DNA from: Nocardioides hwasunensis
Lineage (GTDB): Bacteria > Actinomycetota > Actinomycetes > Propionibacteriales > Nocardioidaceae
Assembly (NCBI RefSeq): GCF_014779665.1
Contig: NZ_JACXYY010000005.1
Location: 248,001-312,000, forward strand
DNA: 64,000 nucleotides
Reading direction: 5' to 3'
Shown: piece after piece, positions 9,132-17,812 of the stretch
Layout: each line of letters opens with the position of its first letter
Position numbering within the stretch: position 1 is the stretch's first letter
Notes under the pieces: generated by a model
Databases searched by the model: none
Told to the model about the DNA's origin: nothing
Seen by the model: only the letters and a program-made list of their open reading frames with translations
Program-made: the position numbers and the translations under genes

Positions 9132-9830
9132 GTGGCACGGATCCTGGTCGCCGAGGACGACCCCAAGCAGGCCGAGCTGGTCCGGCGCTACGCGGTCGCC
9201 GAGGGCCATGACGTGACGGTGGTCGGTGACGGGCGCGAGGCCGTCGACGTCGTCCGCCGCCGGGTCCCCGACCTGCTCGTGCTCGACGTGATGATGCCCG
9301 GCATGGACGGCCTCGACGTGTGCCGCATCCTGCGCGCCGACGAGGCGACGGAGTCGGTCCCGATCCTGATGCTGACCGCACGAGCGACCGAGGACGACCT
9401 GCTCCACGGCCTCGACCTCGGCGCCGACGACTACCTGACCAAGCCCTACAGCCCCCGCGAGCTGATGGCCCGCATCCGCTCGCTGCTGCGCCGCCGGCGC
9501 ATCGACGCCGCGGAGGCCGGCCGCTCCGCGGTGGCGCTCGGCCCGCTGACGGTGTCACCGGCCACGCACGAGGTCCGCTGGCACGGCGAGGTCGTCACCT
9601 GCACGCCCGGCGAGCTGCTGCTCCTCGAGGCTCTCGCCGCCGAGCCGGGCCGGGTGTTCTCGCGCGCGCAGCTGCTCACCCGGCTGCACGGCCACGGCGA
9701 CGCGGCGTACGTCACGCCCCGCACCGTCGACGTCCACGTGGCCAACCTCCGCAAGAAGCTCGACCCCGCGCTGATCCGCACCGTCCACGGCGTGGGGTAC
9801 GCCGCCGCGGACCCCTCGGCCCCCTCATGA
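9132..9830 (+). CDS. OmpR/PhoB-type response regulator paired with the downstream kinase
   Basis: 232 aa. Receiver signatures: AEDDPKQ at the N terminus, phospho-acceptor Asp in LLVLDVMMPGMD, Thr in MLTARA and Lys in YLTKPYSPREL. The winged-helix effector domain ends RTVHGVGYAAAD. GTG 9132 follows a TAAGGT -10 hexamer (9119-9124) by seven bases, so a leaderless transcript is likely. Its stop overlaps the start of the histidine kinase gene by four bases (ATGA), the classical coupled arrangement. Four 11-bp direct repeats of the type this family binds lie just behind the kinase gene, upstream of the secreted hydrolase, and are a plausible target. Confidence 0.94.
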   Translation: MARILVAEDDPKQAELVRRYAVAEGHDVTVVGDGREAVDVVRRRVPDLLVLDVMMPGMDGLDVCRILRADEATESVPILMLTARATEDDLLHGLDLGADDYLTKPYSPRELMARIRSLLRRRRIDAAEAGRSAVALGPLTVSPATHEVRWHGEVVTCTPGELLLLEALAAEPGRVFSRAQLLTRLHGHGDAAYVTPRTVDVHVANLRKKLDPALIRTVHGVGYAAADPSAPS

Positions 9831-11515
9831 CCGCGCCGTCGGACCGCGTGCCGTGGCGGCGCAGCCTGTTCGTCCGGCTGTTCGCGCTGGCCGCGGTGAT
9901 CGTGCTGGTCGCGGTCGCCGCGACCACCTGGGCGACCGTGCGGGCGACCTCCGTCGCGGTCCGCGAGAGCCAGGCCGCCTCGCTCGAGGAGGACGCCCGC
10001 GCCTACGACGCCCTCGTCGAGCACGCCGCCACCCATCGCGGCTGGGGCGGCGCCGCCGACCTCGTCGCCGATCTCGCCGACGAGCTCGGCCGCCCCGTCA
10101 CCATCACCGATCTCACCGGTGCCGTGCTGCTCGACTCCGACGGCGGCACCGAGTCGCGCGCACCCGCTGCTGCCCGTGCCACGCTCGACGTCCTGGACGT
10201 CGATCCGGTCCTCCGCGACCCGCTCGACGTCGTCTCGACGCCGGCCGAGCAGCTCGTGCCAGCTCCGTGCGACCGCGGCGAGAGGTGCCGGGTCTACGCC
10301 GTCGCGACCACCGGCCAGGTCGACGGCCGGGTCGCTGCCTCGCCCGAGAGGCTGACGACCGTGATCACCCGCGTCCAGCGGCGGACCGACCGGTGCCTGC
10401 GGGCGGCCGGGCTGCCGCGCGTGCTCTCGGTCCGCGACGATTTCTCCGCGATCGTGCCCTACCGCCGCGGCCACGACACCGTCTCGCAGTGCCTCGACCG
10501 GGCCGGGCGCGACGTGCTCGGGCCCTTCGTCGCACCGCCCGCGCTGCTCTACCTCGACGCCGACCCGGCCCCGCCCGAGGTGTTGTGGGACCTCTCGCCT
10601 GCCAGCCAGGAGCGGATCGGCCTGCTCGCGGGGGGCGTGCTGCTGGTGACACTGCTGCTCTGCGCGCTCCTGGCCGGCAGCATCGTGCGTCCCCTGCGAC
10701 GGATGGCCGAGGCCGCGCACCGGGCCGGCGAGGGCGACCTGTCGGTCCGGGTGCCCGTCCGACGACAGGACGAGGTCGGCGAGGTCGGCTCGGCCTTCAA
10801 CCTGATGGCCGAGCGCCGCGCCGCCGACGACGAGGCCCGCACCCGGCTGACCAGCGACGTCTCCCACGAGCTGCGCACCCCGCTGGCCAACGTCCGCGGT
10901 TGGCTCGAGGCCGCGCAGGACGGGCTCGTCGACACCGACCGGGAGCTGCTCGACAGCCTCCACGACGAGACCCTGCTCCTGCAGCGGTTGGTCGACGACC
11001 TGCGCGACCTCGCCGTCGGCGACGCCGGCGGGCTGGTCCTCGACCTCGAGCCCGTCGACCTCGGGGAGCTCGTCGAGCGGATCGCGCAGTCCTTCGGCGG
11101 TGTCGCCGGGACCGGGGGTGTGACGCTTTCCGTATCGGCCGGCCGCGCCGCGGTCGTCGACGCCGACCCGGTGCGGCTGCGCCAGGCGATCGCCAACCTC
11201 GTCGCCAACGCCCTACGTCACACGACGCGCGGCGGGACCGTCACCCTGCACGCCGGACCCGGCGTGATCGAGGTCGTCGACACCGGCGAGGGCATCTCGG
11301 CTGCGGAGCTGCCGCACGTCTTCGACCGGTTCCGGCGGGTCGACCCGTCGCGCAGCCGGGTCACGGGCGGCAGCGGGCTCGGGTTGGCGATCGTGCGCCA
11401 GATCATCGAGGCCCACGGCGGCACCGTCACCCTCGAGAGCGAGCCCGGGGTCCGGACCGTCGCGACCGTCCGGCTGCCGCAGCCCACGGCTGACGGATGT
11501 GTGACACCGTCCTGA
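9827..11515 (+). CDS. Membrane sensor histidine kinase
   Basis: 562 aa. Transmembrane helix 1 is at about residues 15-38 (LFVRLFALAAVIVLVAVAAT), an extracellular sensor domain of about 230 residues follows, then helix 2 near 263-285, a HAMP linker, the HisKA box with phospho-acceptor His in SDVSHELRTPLANVRG, and an HATPase_c domain with N box (NLVANALRHT), G1 (VDTGEGIS) and G2 (GGSGLGLAIV). The extracellular part carries several cysteines (PCDRGERCRV, RTDRCLRAAG, VSQCLDRAGR), which could form disulfides or sense redox or ligand. ATG 9827 overlaps the regulator's stop. The cognate partner is clearly the preceding gene. Confidence 0.94.
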   Translation: MTAPSDRVPWRRSLFVRLFALAAVIVLVAVAATTWATVRATSVAVRESQAASLEEDARAYDALVEHAATHRGWGGAADLVADLADELGRPVTITDLTGAVLLDSDGGTESRAPAAARATLDVLDVDPVLRDPLDVVSTPAEQLVPAPCDRGERCRVYAVATTGQVDGRVAASPERLTTVITRVQRRTDRCLRAAGLPRVLSVRDDFSAIVPYRRGHDTVSQCLDRAGRDVLGPFVAPPALLYLDADPAPPEVLWDLSPASQERIGLLAGGVLLVTLLLCALLAGSIVRPLRRMAEAAHRAGEGDLSVRVPVRRQDEVGEVGSAFNLMAERRAADDEARTRLTSDVSHELRTPLANVRGWLEAAQDGLVDTDRELLDSLHDETLLLQRLVDDLRDLAVGDAGGLVLDLEPVDLGELVERIAQSFGGVAGTGGVTLSVSAGRAAVVDADPVRLRQAIANLVANALRHTTRGGTVTLHAGPGVIEVVDTGEGISAAELPHVFDRFRRVDPSRSRVTGGSGLGLAIVRQIIEAHGGTVTLESEPGVRTVATVRLPQPTADGCVTPS

Positions 11516-11534
11516 CACGTTCCTGACATCCCTC
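11491..11534 (+). promoter_or_regulatory. Four tandem 11-bp direct repeats (TGACG/TGACA): response-regulator binding site
   Basis: TGACG at 11491 and TGACA at 11502, 11513 and 11524 are spaced exactly 11 bases apart, one DNA turn. This is the geometry bound by OmpR/PhoB-family dimers. The last repeat ends four bases before the probable -10 hexamer CAGCGT (11538-11543) of the hydrolase gene, replacing a -35 box as in class II activation. Confidence 0.55.
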
Positions 11535-11549
11535 GGCCAGCGTGCAGGC

Positions 11550-12785
11550 ATGAATCGCCACCACCTGCTGCCAGGGCTCCTGCGACGCGGGCTGACCCTC
11601 GCCGTCGTCGGCCTGCTCGCCTCGTCGCTCACCGCCACCACGACGGCCTACGCCGCTTCCGTCGGCACGGTCGACCGCACGGGCTCCGACGCCGGCATCG
11701 AGGTCGCGGTCTACGACTACGACCTCGGTGACGCGGCGATGACCGTGCCCGGCTTCCACGGCTTCACCGACGACGGCGCGGTGACGAAGGACCGCGCGGC
11801 GATCGAGCTGACCGGCCGGGTCTACGCGCCGGTCGACGCCGCCGGCCGCCACCTGCCGGTGGTCGTGCTCGCACACGGGCTCTTCTGGACCTGCGCCAAC
11901 GACACGAGCGGCAAGGCCGAGGGGAGCTGGCCGTGTCGCGAGCGCTTCGTGGGCATCCACAGCGACCAGGGCTACGACTACCTCGGCCAGACGCTGGCGG
12001 CCCGCGGGATGCTCGTGGTCTCCGTCGGCGCCAACGGCGTCAACGCCGGTGAGCTCGGCGAGGTGGCCGACCGGGCCCGCGCCCTCGTCGCCTTCCGCCA
12101 CCTGCGGCTGTGGCAGAGGCTCACCGAGCGGGGCAGCGGCCGGCTGGTCGGCGCGCTGACCGACGCGACGACCGGTCAGCCGGTGACGCCGGACCTCGCA
12201 GATGCTGCGGACTTCCAGCGCGTCGGCCTGATGGGTCACTCCCGCGGCGGCCGCGGGATGATGTGGGCCGCGGCGAAGAAGAACCGCCACCTCGTGCCCG
12301 ACGGCGTACGCCTGCGCGCGGTGTTCGGCATGGCCGCCGCCGAACCGCCGTTCATGGACCGCGCGTTCAAGCGCCTGCAGGTCACCGACGTGCCGCTGAT
12401 GACGTGGGGCGGCACCTGCGACGCGACCGGTGCCGACGAGTTCAACCGGCTCGCCCGGCGGGCGCACAACCGGGTCAACATCCACATCACCGTGCACGGC
12501 GCCAACCACAACAACCTCAACACCCGATGGGCGGCGAGCAGTGGTCTGCCGGGTGGAGAGGACGACGCGTCGCACCCGAAGGGACGCCCGGGCCGGTGCT
12601 ACACCCGGGACGGCGGTCTGACCAGGACCCTCGGCGAGGACGACGAGCGCACCGTCGCCGCGACCTACATCGAGGCCTTCTTCGCCCGCCGCCTGCAGGG
12701 CGACCGGTCGTTCGACGCGGTGCTGGCGGGGACGAGCAAGCCGGTGGAGGGCCTCACCCGGGTGGACGTGACGTCCTACCGCTGA
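11550..12785 (+). CDS. Secreted alpha/beta hydrolase
   Basis: 411 aa with an N-terminal signal peptide (arginine, then hydrophobic AVVGLLASSLTATTTAYAA, probable cleavage after AYA). The nucleophile elbow is GHSRGG near residue 232, preceded by the oxyanion-type VVLAHGLFW; a late His in VHGANHNN could complete the triad. The fold resembles chlorophyllase/PET-hydrolase-like esterases, but substrate is unknown. ATG 11550 lies six bases after CAGCGT, a leaderless arrangement. It directly follows the two-component system and has the 11-bp repeats in front of it, so I infer it is a target. It ends in a hairpin shared with the next convergent gene. Confidence 0.82.
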   Translation: MNRHHLLPGLLRRGLTLAVVGLLASSLTATTTAYAASVGTVDRTGSDAGIEVAVYDYDLGDAAMTVPGFHGFTDDGAVTKDRAAIELTGRVYAPVDAAGRHLPVVVLAHGLFWTCANDTSGKAEGSWPCRERFVGIHSDQGYDYLGQTLAARGMLVVSVGANGVNAGELGEVADRARALVAFRHLRLWQRLTERGSGRLVGALTDATTGQPVTPDLADAADFQRVGLMGHSRGGRGMMWAAAKKNRHLVPDGVRLRAVFGMAAAEPPFMDRAFKRLQVTDVPLMTWGGTCDATGADEFNRLARRAHNRVNIHITVHGANHNNLNTRWAASSGLPGGEDDASHPKGRPGRCYTRDGGLTRTLGEDDERTVAATYIEAFFARRLQGDRSFDAVLAGTSKPVEGLTRVDVTSYR

Positions 12786-12843
12786 CACCCGACTGCCCGG
12801 TCCGGCGCCTCCGTGGGCGTCAGACCAGGCAGTCGGTCAGCGG
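12779..12843. terminator. Bidirectional terminator hairpin spanning both convergent gene ends
   Basis: The left arm (12779-12797) covers the hydrolase stop codon and the right arm (12828-12843) lies inside the last codons of the opposite-strand membrane protein. They pair over about 16 bp with a three-base bulge (CCGCTGAC and CCGACTGCC against GGCAGTCGG and CAGCGG). Confidence 0.5.
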
Positions 12844-13128
12844 CTCGTAGAGCGCCTCGATCGCCGACCGCGCGCGCGAGCGGCGGCTGCGGACCCGGCG
12901 GCGTACCTCGACCACGATGCTCTGCAGGCCGACGGCGGCCCACACGACGTTGGACGCGACGCTCGGCCACGCGCCGTAGTAGGCGCTGGCAGCACCGCCG
13001 AGGAGACCTCCGACGGTGTTCATCAGTGCATAGGTGAGCGAGTCGGAGCCGAGCTTGCCCCGCCAGAGCAGGATGTAGGCCGCGAACGTCCCCATCGTGC
13101 CGACCCACCCCAGTGTTGCCGCGATCAT
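12820..13128 (-). CDS. Small membrane protein, CBU_0592 family
   Basis: 102 aa with two or three hydrophobic segments. The pattern GWVGTMGTFAAYILL, then SLTYALMNTVGG, then PSVASNVVWAAVG matches the CBU_0592-like membrane domain, a short module of unknown function. The C terminus is strongly basic (RRRVRSRRSRAR), so it probably faces the cytoplasm. AGGAGAAGCAGGA precedes the start. It is divergent from a LysR regulator 118 bases away, which commonly means LysR controls it. Function of the family is not known. Confidence 0.75.
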   Translation of the reverse strand: MIAATLGWVGTMGTFAAYILLWRGKLGSDSLTYALMNTVGGLLGGAASAYYGAWPSVASNVVWAAVGLQSIVVEVRRRVRSRRSRARSAIEALYEPLTDCLV

Positions 13129-13218
13129 CGTGCTGTTCCTGCTTCTCCTCGACGGCTCCCACAGCCGCTGTCCGTTGAAGTGTGAAGCACCGCGAGCATT
13201 CAGATCAAACGCACATCT

Positions 13219-13238
13219 CTACACCAGTGGTTTAGAGT
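13219..13238 (+). promoter_or_regulatory. LysR operator candidate overlapping the lysR -10 box
   Basis: CTACACC-AGT-GGTTTAG (13219-13235) is an imperfect inverted repeat. The -10 hexamer TAGAGT (13233-13238) overlaps its right arm and lies eight bases before the GTG start. This fits autoregulation together with control of the divergent membrane protein gene. Confidence 0.45.
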
Positions 13239-13246
13239 TTCTTAAC

Positions 13247-14164
13247 GTGGAGATCGATCCCCGGCGCCTGCGGTTCCTGCTCGCCGTGGCGCGCTCCGGC
13301 GGCGTGCTCGCGGCCGCCGACGACCTGCGCGTCACGCCATCCGCCGTTTCCCAGCAGTTGGCCAGGCTGGAGGCAGAAGTCGGCCGGCCGCTCGTCCGGC
13401 GGACGTCGACGGGCACGGTGCTGACCGACGACGGGCTGGCCCTCGCCGAGGCCGCCGAGGACGTCGAGAAGGTGCTGACCGAGGCCAGGGCCCGTCTCGT
13501 CGACGACGAGGACGAGCCCGGTGGCACGGTGCGGGTCGGTGGCTTCCACAGCTTCCTGTCGCAGGTGCTGCTGCCGCAGATCCCGGCCTGGCGCGAGCGC
13601 CACCCGCGGCTGCACTTCGAGATCGTCGAGTCGGCGGAGGAGGAGACGCTCCGCAAGCTGCGCGCCGGCGAGCTCGACATCGTCATCCTCGAGATCGACG
13701 CCGAGCAGACGACCCGCAAGCTGCCGGCCCGCCTCACCGAGACGCCGCTGCTCGACGAGCCCTGGAAGCTCGTGGTCCCCGCCGGCACCATCACCACCGA
13801 GGACTCCATCGACCTGGTCCGCCTCGGCCTGCCCTGGCTCGGCGTCGACCCCGACGGTGCCGGCGCGAGCGCCCTCGAGCGCGTCCGCCGCAGCACCGGC
13901 AGCGCCATCCCGACTGTCCACCGCTACACCGAGACCCGCTCGGCGCTGGCCCTCGTCGCCGCCGGCGAGGGCATGGCCCTGCTGCCGTCGCTCGCGCTCG
14001 AGGGGATCATGCAGGAGGGCGTCGAGACCCTCGACGTCCCCGGGCTGGGCCAGCGCCGCATCGTGCTGCGCCGCCACGAGGGGCGCGGAGTCGCGAAGGT
14101 GGTGGACCTCGCGGCGTCGCTCATCCGCGACGCGGCCTCCGCGGTGTCGTTCGGGGTGGACTGA
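13247..14164 (+). CDS. LysR-family transcriptional regulator
   Basis: 305 aa. The N-terminal winged helix is complete: LRFLLAVARSGGVLAAADDL, then TPSAVSQQLARLEAEVGRPL and RTSTGTVLTDDG. The C-terminal half is the periplasmic-binding-like co-inducer domain. I chose GTG 13247 (VEIDPRRLRF) because homology begins there and TAGAGT stands eight bases upstream; an in-frame ATG 150 bases earlier would overlap the divergent promoter and add unrelated residues. The ligand is unknown. The neighbouring membrane protein is the likeliest target. Confidence 0.9.
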   Translation: MEIDPRRLRFLLAVARSGGVLAAADDLRVTPSAVSQQLARLEAEVGRPLVRRTSTGTVLTDDGLALAEAAEDVEKVLTEARARLVDDEDEPGGTVRVGGFHSFLSQVLLPQIPAWRERHPRLHFEIVESAEEETLRKLRAGELDIVILEIDAEQTTRKLPARLTETPLLDEPWKLVVPAGTITTEDSIDLVRLGLPWLGVDPDGAGASALERVRRSTGSAIPTVHRYTETRSALALVAAGEGMALLPSLALEGIMQEGVETLDVPGLGQRRIVLRRHEGRGVAKVVDLAASLIRDAASAVSFGVD

Positions 14165-14200
14165 CGGCTCCGGGGCAGCCGGGTCAGGCACACTGCACGC

Positions 14201-16732
14201 GTGTCCGACCCGTTGCGCGACCTGCTCGCCGCACCGCCCGACCTCCCGGTCGCGGCGGGCCTGGAGGCCCTCGTCGAGGCGCTCGGCACGCGCGGGGTCG
14301 CGGTGGTCCACGCGCCTCCGGGCACCGGCAAGACGACCCTGGTCCCGCCCGCGGTGGCCGGGGTGGTCGACGGGCGGGTCGTCGTCACACAGCCCAGCCG
14401 CATCGCAGCCCGCGCCGCTGCACGTCGGCTGGCGCATCTGCTGGGCGAGCCGGTCGGCGAGACGGTCGGGTACTCGGTGCGCGGCGAGCGACGCACCGGC
14501 CGGCGCACACGGGTCGAGGTGGTCACGACGGGCCTGCTGCTCCGCCGGATCCAGCACGATCCCGAGCTGGTCGGTGTCGGGGCCGTCGTGCTCGACGAGG
14601 TGCACGAGCGCCACCTCGACGCGGACCTGACCCTGGCGCTGCTCGTCGACGTCCGGACCCATCTGCGCGAGGACCTGTCCCTGCTGGCGATGTCGGCCAC
14701 CGTCGAGGCCGACCGGACCGCCACCCTGCTCGGCGACGGCACTCCGGTGATCCGCGTCCCCGGTGCCCTGCACCCGGTGCAGACGATCTGGTGCCCGCTG
14801 CCCGCGGGAGCGCGTCGTACCGACGACCGGGGCATCACGCCGGCGTTCCACGACCACGTGGCAGCGACCGTGCGTCGTGCGCTGGCCGAGCACGAGGGGG
14901 ACGTCCTGGTGTTCGTGCCGGGTGTGGCCGAGGTCGAGGCGACCGTACGCCGCCTGGCCGGCGTGGACGCGTCCGTGCACGCCCTGCACGGCCGTCTGTC
15001 CGGCGTCGCGCAGGATCGCGCGCTCGCCGAGGGCCCGCGTCGACGGGTGATCGTCTCGACCGCGGTCGCCGAGTCGTCGCTGACGGTGCCAGGCGTACGC
15101 GTCGTGGTGGACGCCGGGTTCTCACGCGAGCCGCGCACCGACCACCGTCGCGGACTGGCGTCCCTGGTCACCGTCGCGGTGAGCCGGGCGGCGGCCGAGC
15201 AACGGGCCGGGCGGGCCGGACGGCTGGGGCCGGGTGCGGTGCTGCGGTGCTGGTCCGAGGCCGAGCACGCGCACCTGGCCGCCCACCCCGAGCCCGAGAT
15301 CGCCACCGCCGACCTGACGGCCTTCGCCCTCGAGGTGGCCTGCTGGGGCGGCCCGGGCGTCCGTGACCTGGCGCTGCTCGACCAGCCGCCGGCGCACGCC
15401 CTGTCGACGGCCCGGGACGTGCTGATGGACCTGGGTGCGATGACCGAGGACGGCAACGCCACCTCCCGCGGCCGGGTGATCGCCGGTGTGCCGGTCGATC
15501 CCAGGCTGGCGCGTGCCCTCATCGACGGGGCGGGTCCGGTCGGCGCGAGGCGGGCCGCGGAGGTGGTCGCCCTGCTGAGCGAGGACGTACGTGCTCCCGG
15601 CGGGGACCTGGTCGCTGCTCTCCGCTCGCTGCGCGGTGACCAGCGGGCGGGATCGTGGCGCCGCCAGGTCGCCCGGCTGGAGGAGGTCGTCGCTCGGCAG
15701 TCCTCCGCCGGTGGTCGGGGGGTGACGTCGAGCCCCGCTCGAGCGCTGACCGATGACGTGGCGGTCGGACTGGTGGTGGCGCTGGCCCACCCGGACCGGA
15801 TCGCGCGCAAGCGCTCCGGCACGTCGAGCTACCTGATGGCGTCGGGGACGGGCGCCGCGCTCGATCCACGTGACCCCGGCCCGCTGGCCGGGCTGGAGTG
15901 GCTCGCGGTCGGCGACGCACAGCGACGGCCCGGGGAGCGGGAGGCCCGGATCCGGGCGGCGGCACCCCTGACCGAGGACCTCGCGCTGGAGGCAGCGGGG
16001 TCGTCGTGGACCGAGGTCGACGAGGTCACCTGGACCGGTGGGCGGGTGCTGGCTCGCCGCCGCACGCTGCTCGGCGCGATCGAGCTCAGCTCGGTGCCGC
16101 TCAGCGATCCACCCGCCCAGGCCGTGAGCGGCGCGATCCGGGAGGCCGTCGCGACCGAGGGCATCGCCCTCCTCTCGTGGACGCCGGCGGCCACGGCGCT
16201 GCGTGCCCGCCTGGACTTCCTGCACCGCGCGCTGGGTGCCCCGTGGCCCGACGTGGGCGACGCGGCGCTCACCCGGGACCTCGACACCTGGCTCGGGACG
16301 CAGCTGGCGCGGGTGCGCTCGGCGCAGGACCTGCGTCGGATCGACGTGACGGCTGCCCTGCGGGCGATGGTGCCGTGGTCGGAGGCCGGCAGGCTCGACG
16401 ACCTGGCCCCCGAGCAGGTCGAGGTGCCCAGCGGGTCGCGCGTGCGGGTCGACTACTCCCAGGAGCAGCCGGTGCTCGCCGTGCGGCTGCAGGAGGTCTT
16501 CGGTTGGACCGCGGCACCGGTCCTGGCCGACGGTCGGGTCCCACTGCTGCTGCACCTGCTCTCGCCGGCGCGACGCCCGGCGGCCGTGACCGCAGACCTG
16601 GAGTCCTTCTGGGACAACGGCTACCCGGGCGTGCGCGCCGACCTGCGGGGGCGCTACCCCAAGCACGCCTGGCCCGAGGACCCACGCACCGCACCGGCCA
16701 CCGCGCGTACGAAGCGAGCTCGTCAGGACTGA
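14201..16732 (+). CDS. hrpB: ATP-dependent DEAH-type helicase HrpB
   Basis: 843 aa, the usual length of HrpB. Walker A is APPGTGKTT near residue 40, the DExH box is LDEVHERHLD near residue 130, SAT motif III is AMSATVEA, and motif VI is QRAGRAGRLGPG. The HrpB-specific C-terminal domain is complete and ends with the family's VRADLRGRYPKHAWPEDP motif. HrpB is related to the HrpA RNA helicases, but its cellular role is poorly defined. GTG 14201 lies six bases after CACACT (14189-14194), matching the leaderless pattern seen elsewhere here. It is monocistronic as far as I can see. Confidence 0.94.
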   Translation: MSDPLRDLLAAPPDLPVAAGLEALVEALGTRGVAVVHAPPGTGKTTLVPPAVAGVVDGRVVVTQPSRIAARAAARRLAHLLGEPVGETVGYSVRGERRTGRRTRVEVVTTGLLLRRIQHDPELVGVGAVVLDEVHERHLDADLTLALLVDVRTHLREDLSLLAMSATVEADRTATLLGDGTPVIRVPGALHPVQTIWCPLPAGARRTDDRGITPAFHDHVAATVRRALAEHEGDVLVFVPGVAEVEATVRRLAGVDASVHALHGRLSGVAQDRALAEGPRRRVIVSTAVAESSLTVPGVRVVVDAGFSREPRTDHRRGLASLVTVAVSRAAAEQRAGRAGRLGPGAVLRCWSEAEHAHLAAHPEPEIATADLTAFALEVACWGGPGVRDLALLDQPPAHALSTARDVLMDLGAMTEDGNATSRGRVIAGVPVDPRLARALIDGAGPVGARRAAEVVALLSEDVRAPGGDLVAALRSLRGDQRAGSWRRQVARLEEVVARQSSAGGRGVTSSPARALTDDVAVGLVVALAHPDRIARKRSGTSSYLMASGTGAALDPRDPGPLAGLEWLAVGDAQRRPGEREARIRAAAPLTEDLALEAAGSSWTEVDEVTWTGGRVLARRRTLLGAIELSSVPLSDPPAQAVSGAIREAVATEGIALLSWTPAATALRARLDFLHRALGAPWPDVGDAALTRDLDTWLGTQLARVRSAQDLRRIDVTAALRAMVPWSEAGRLDDLAPEQVEVPSGSRVRVDYSQEQPVLAVRLQEVFGWTAAPVLADGRVPLLLHLLSPARRPAAVTADLESFWDNGYPGVRADLRGRYPKHAWPEDPRTAPATARTKRARQD

Positions 16733-16783
16733 GTGGACGGTCGCGGTAGGTTCGGGAGCATCGACGACCGACGGGAGCGACCT

Positions 16784-17350
16784 GTGATCGAGCTGACCGA
16801 GGGTCAGGAAGTCAGGCTCGCCTCCGCGGGCGGGAAAGAGCTGTCGAAGGTGCAGATGGCCGTCGGCTGGGACCACGCCCCGACGGCCGGCTTCATCGGC
16901 AGCGGTGCAGCGCCCATCGACCTCGACGCCTCGGCCGTCCAGTTCGCCGGCGGCCAGTTCTTCGACCTCGCCTTCTTCAACCACCTGGCGACCCGGGACG
17001 GATCGGTGGTCCACCTCGGCGACAACACCACCGGGAAGGGCGAGGGCGACGACGAGGTGATCACGGTCGACCTGGATCGGGTCTACCCCAAGGTCGAGTC
17101 GATCCTCTTCCTGGTCACGAGCTATCAGGGCCACTCCCTGGAATACGTCCGCAACGCCTACTGCCGCCTCGTCGACGACGACGGCACCGAGCTGGCCCGG
17201 TTCACCATCACCCTCGGGGTCCGGGAGACCGGGCTCGTCATGGCGAAGCTGTCCCGCGACGGGTCGGGCTGGAAGCTCGGCGCGATCGGCACCGGCATCG
17301 CCCTCAAGACGCCCACGGACTCGCTCGAGTCGCTCCTGCCGTTCGTCTGA
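16784..17350 (+). CDS. TerD-family protein
   Basis: 188 aa, one TerD/stress-protein domain. Signatures are GWDHAP, IDLDASAVQF, the VVHLGDNTTGKGEGDDEVITVD acidic calcium-binding loop and FLVTSYQGHSLEYVRNAYCRLVD. Family members bind calcium and are linked to tellurite resistance and general stress. GTG 16784 is preceded by GGGAGCGACCT; a TAGGTT -10 hexamer at 16747-16752 would give a short leader of about 25 bases. It may be co-transcribed with the small unknown gene four bases downstream. Confidence 0.9.
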   Translation: MIELTEGQEVRLASAGGKELSKVQMAVGWDHAPTAGFIGSGAAPIDLDASAVQFAGGQFFDLAFFNHLATRDGSVVHLGDNTTGKGEGDDEVITVDLDRVYPKVESILFLVTSYQGHSLEYVRNAYCRLVDDDGTELARFTITLGVRETGLVMAKLSRDGSGWKLGAIGTGIALKTPTDSLESLLPFV

Positions 17351-17353
17351 GCG

Positions 17354-17812
17354 GTGGCGTTCGCGGCCGACAGTGCCGTCGCCCGTCGGCTGCGACCGAT
17401 CGGCGACGCGGCCGGTGACGGCTCCTTGCTTGCTCTCCGGGAGGACGACGAGGGTGTGACACGCGCAGTCGTGGTCGGCTCGGATGGCGGTGCCCATCGA
17501 GTGGCCGGGTCGGGGGTCGAGCTCCCCACCCTGCTGGCGATCGGCTACGTCGAGATCACCGAGGACGAGCTCGGGACGCCCCCCGAGGAGGACGAGGCGG
17601 TCGAGGCCGTCGCTGGTCTCCGCGCCTGGGTGGGCGATACCGTCGCGGTCGAGGTGCCCACGTCGGGCCTCCGACTCGGCTGGGCGAGTGGGGCTGCGCC
17701 TGCGCCAGCGGACCACCGACCGTCCACAGGCGCCGTTGGATCGGGGTTCTCCACAGCCTTGGCCGCAGGTGCGGCTCAGGTGTCGGTGGGTCTCACGAGG
17801 CTCGTGCCATGA
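17354..17812 (+). CDS. Protein of unknown function
   Basis: 152 aa starting GTG 17354, three bases after the TerD stop, and overlapping the next gene by four bases (ATGA). I do not recognise a domain with certainty. The part LPTLLAIGYVEITEDELG recalls SMI1/KNR4-type proteins, but this is weak. The last third is low-complexity, rich in Ala, Gly and Pro, and coincides with a non-coding-looking stretch carrying two TCCACAG motifs. The true gene may be shorter, degenerate, or a decayed remnant behind TerD. Confidence 0.45.
   Translation: MAFAADSAVARRLRPIGDAAGDGSLLALREDDEGVTRAVVVGSDGGAHRVAGSGVELPTLLAIGYVEITEDELGTPPEEDEAVEAVAGLRAWVGDTVAVEVPTSGLRLGWASGAAPAPADHRPSTGAVGSGFSTALAAGAAQVSVGLTRLVP
17722..17757 (+). 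repeat. Paired TCCACAG motifs ahead of the DUF222/HNH gene
   Basis: GTCCACAG (17722-17729) and CTCCACAG (17750-17757) lie 50-90 bases before the HNH gene. Similar TCCACAG-containing flanks are what I would expect at dispersed DUF222 (13E12-type) elements, but only one copy is in this window so this cannot be tested here. Confidence 0.3.

Noticed and set aside
6536..9166. An 876-codon minus-strand frame opposite the kinase/lyase fusion
   Set aside because: No domain or plausible hydrophobic core. It is the complementary image of the fusion gene's codon bias.
13097..13246. Longer LysR protein starting at 13097
   Set aside because: The 50 extra residues are not LysR-like, overlap the divergent promoter, and the TAGAGT -10 would start transcription after them.
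15122..17716. An 864-codon minus-strand frame opposite hrpB and terD
   Set aside because: Antisense to a clear HrpB gene; composition (Gly, Arg, Asp, His runs) is that of a shadow frame.
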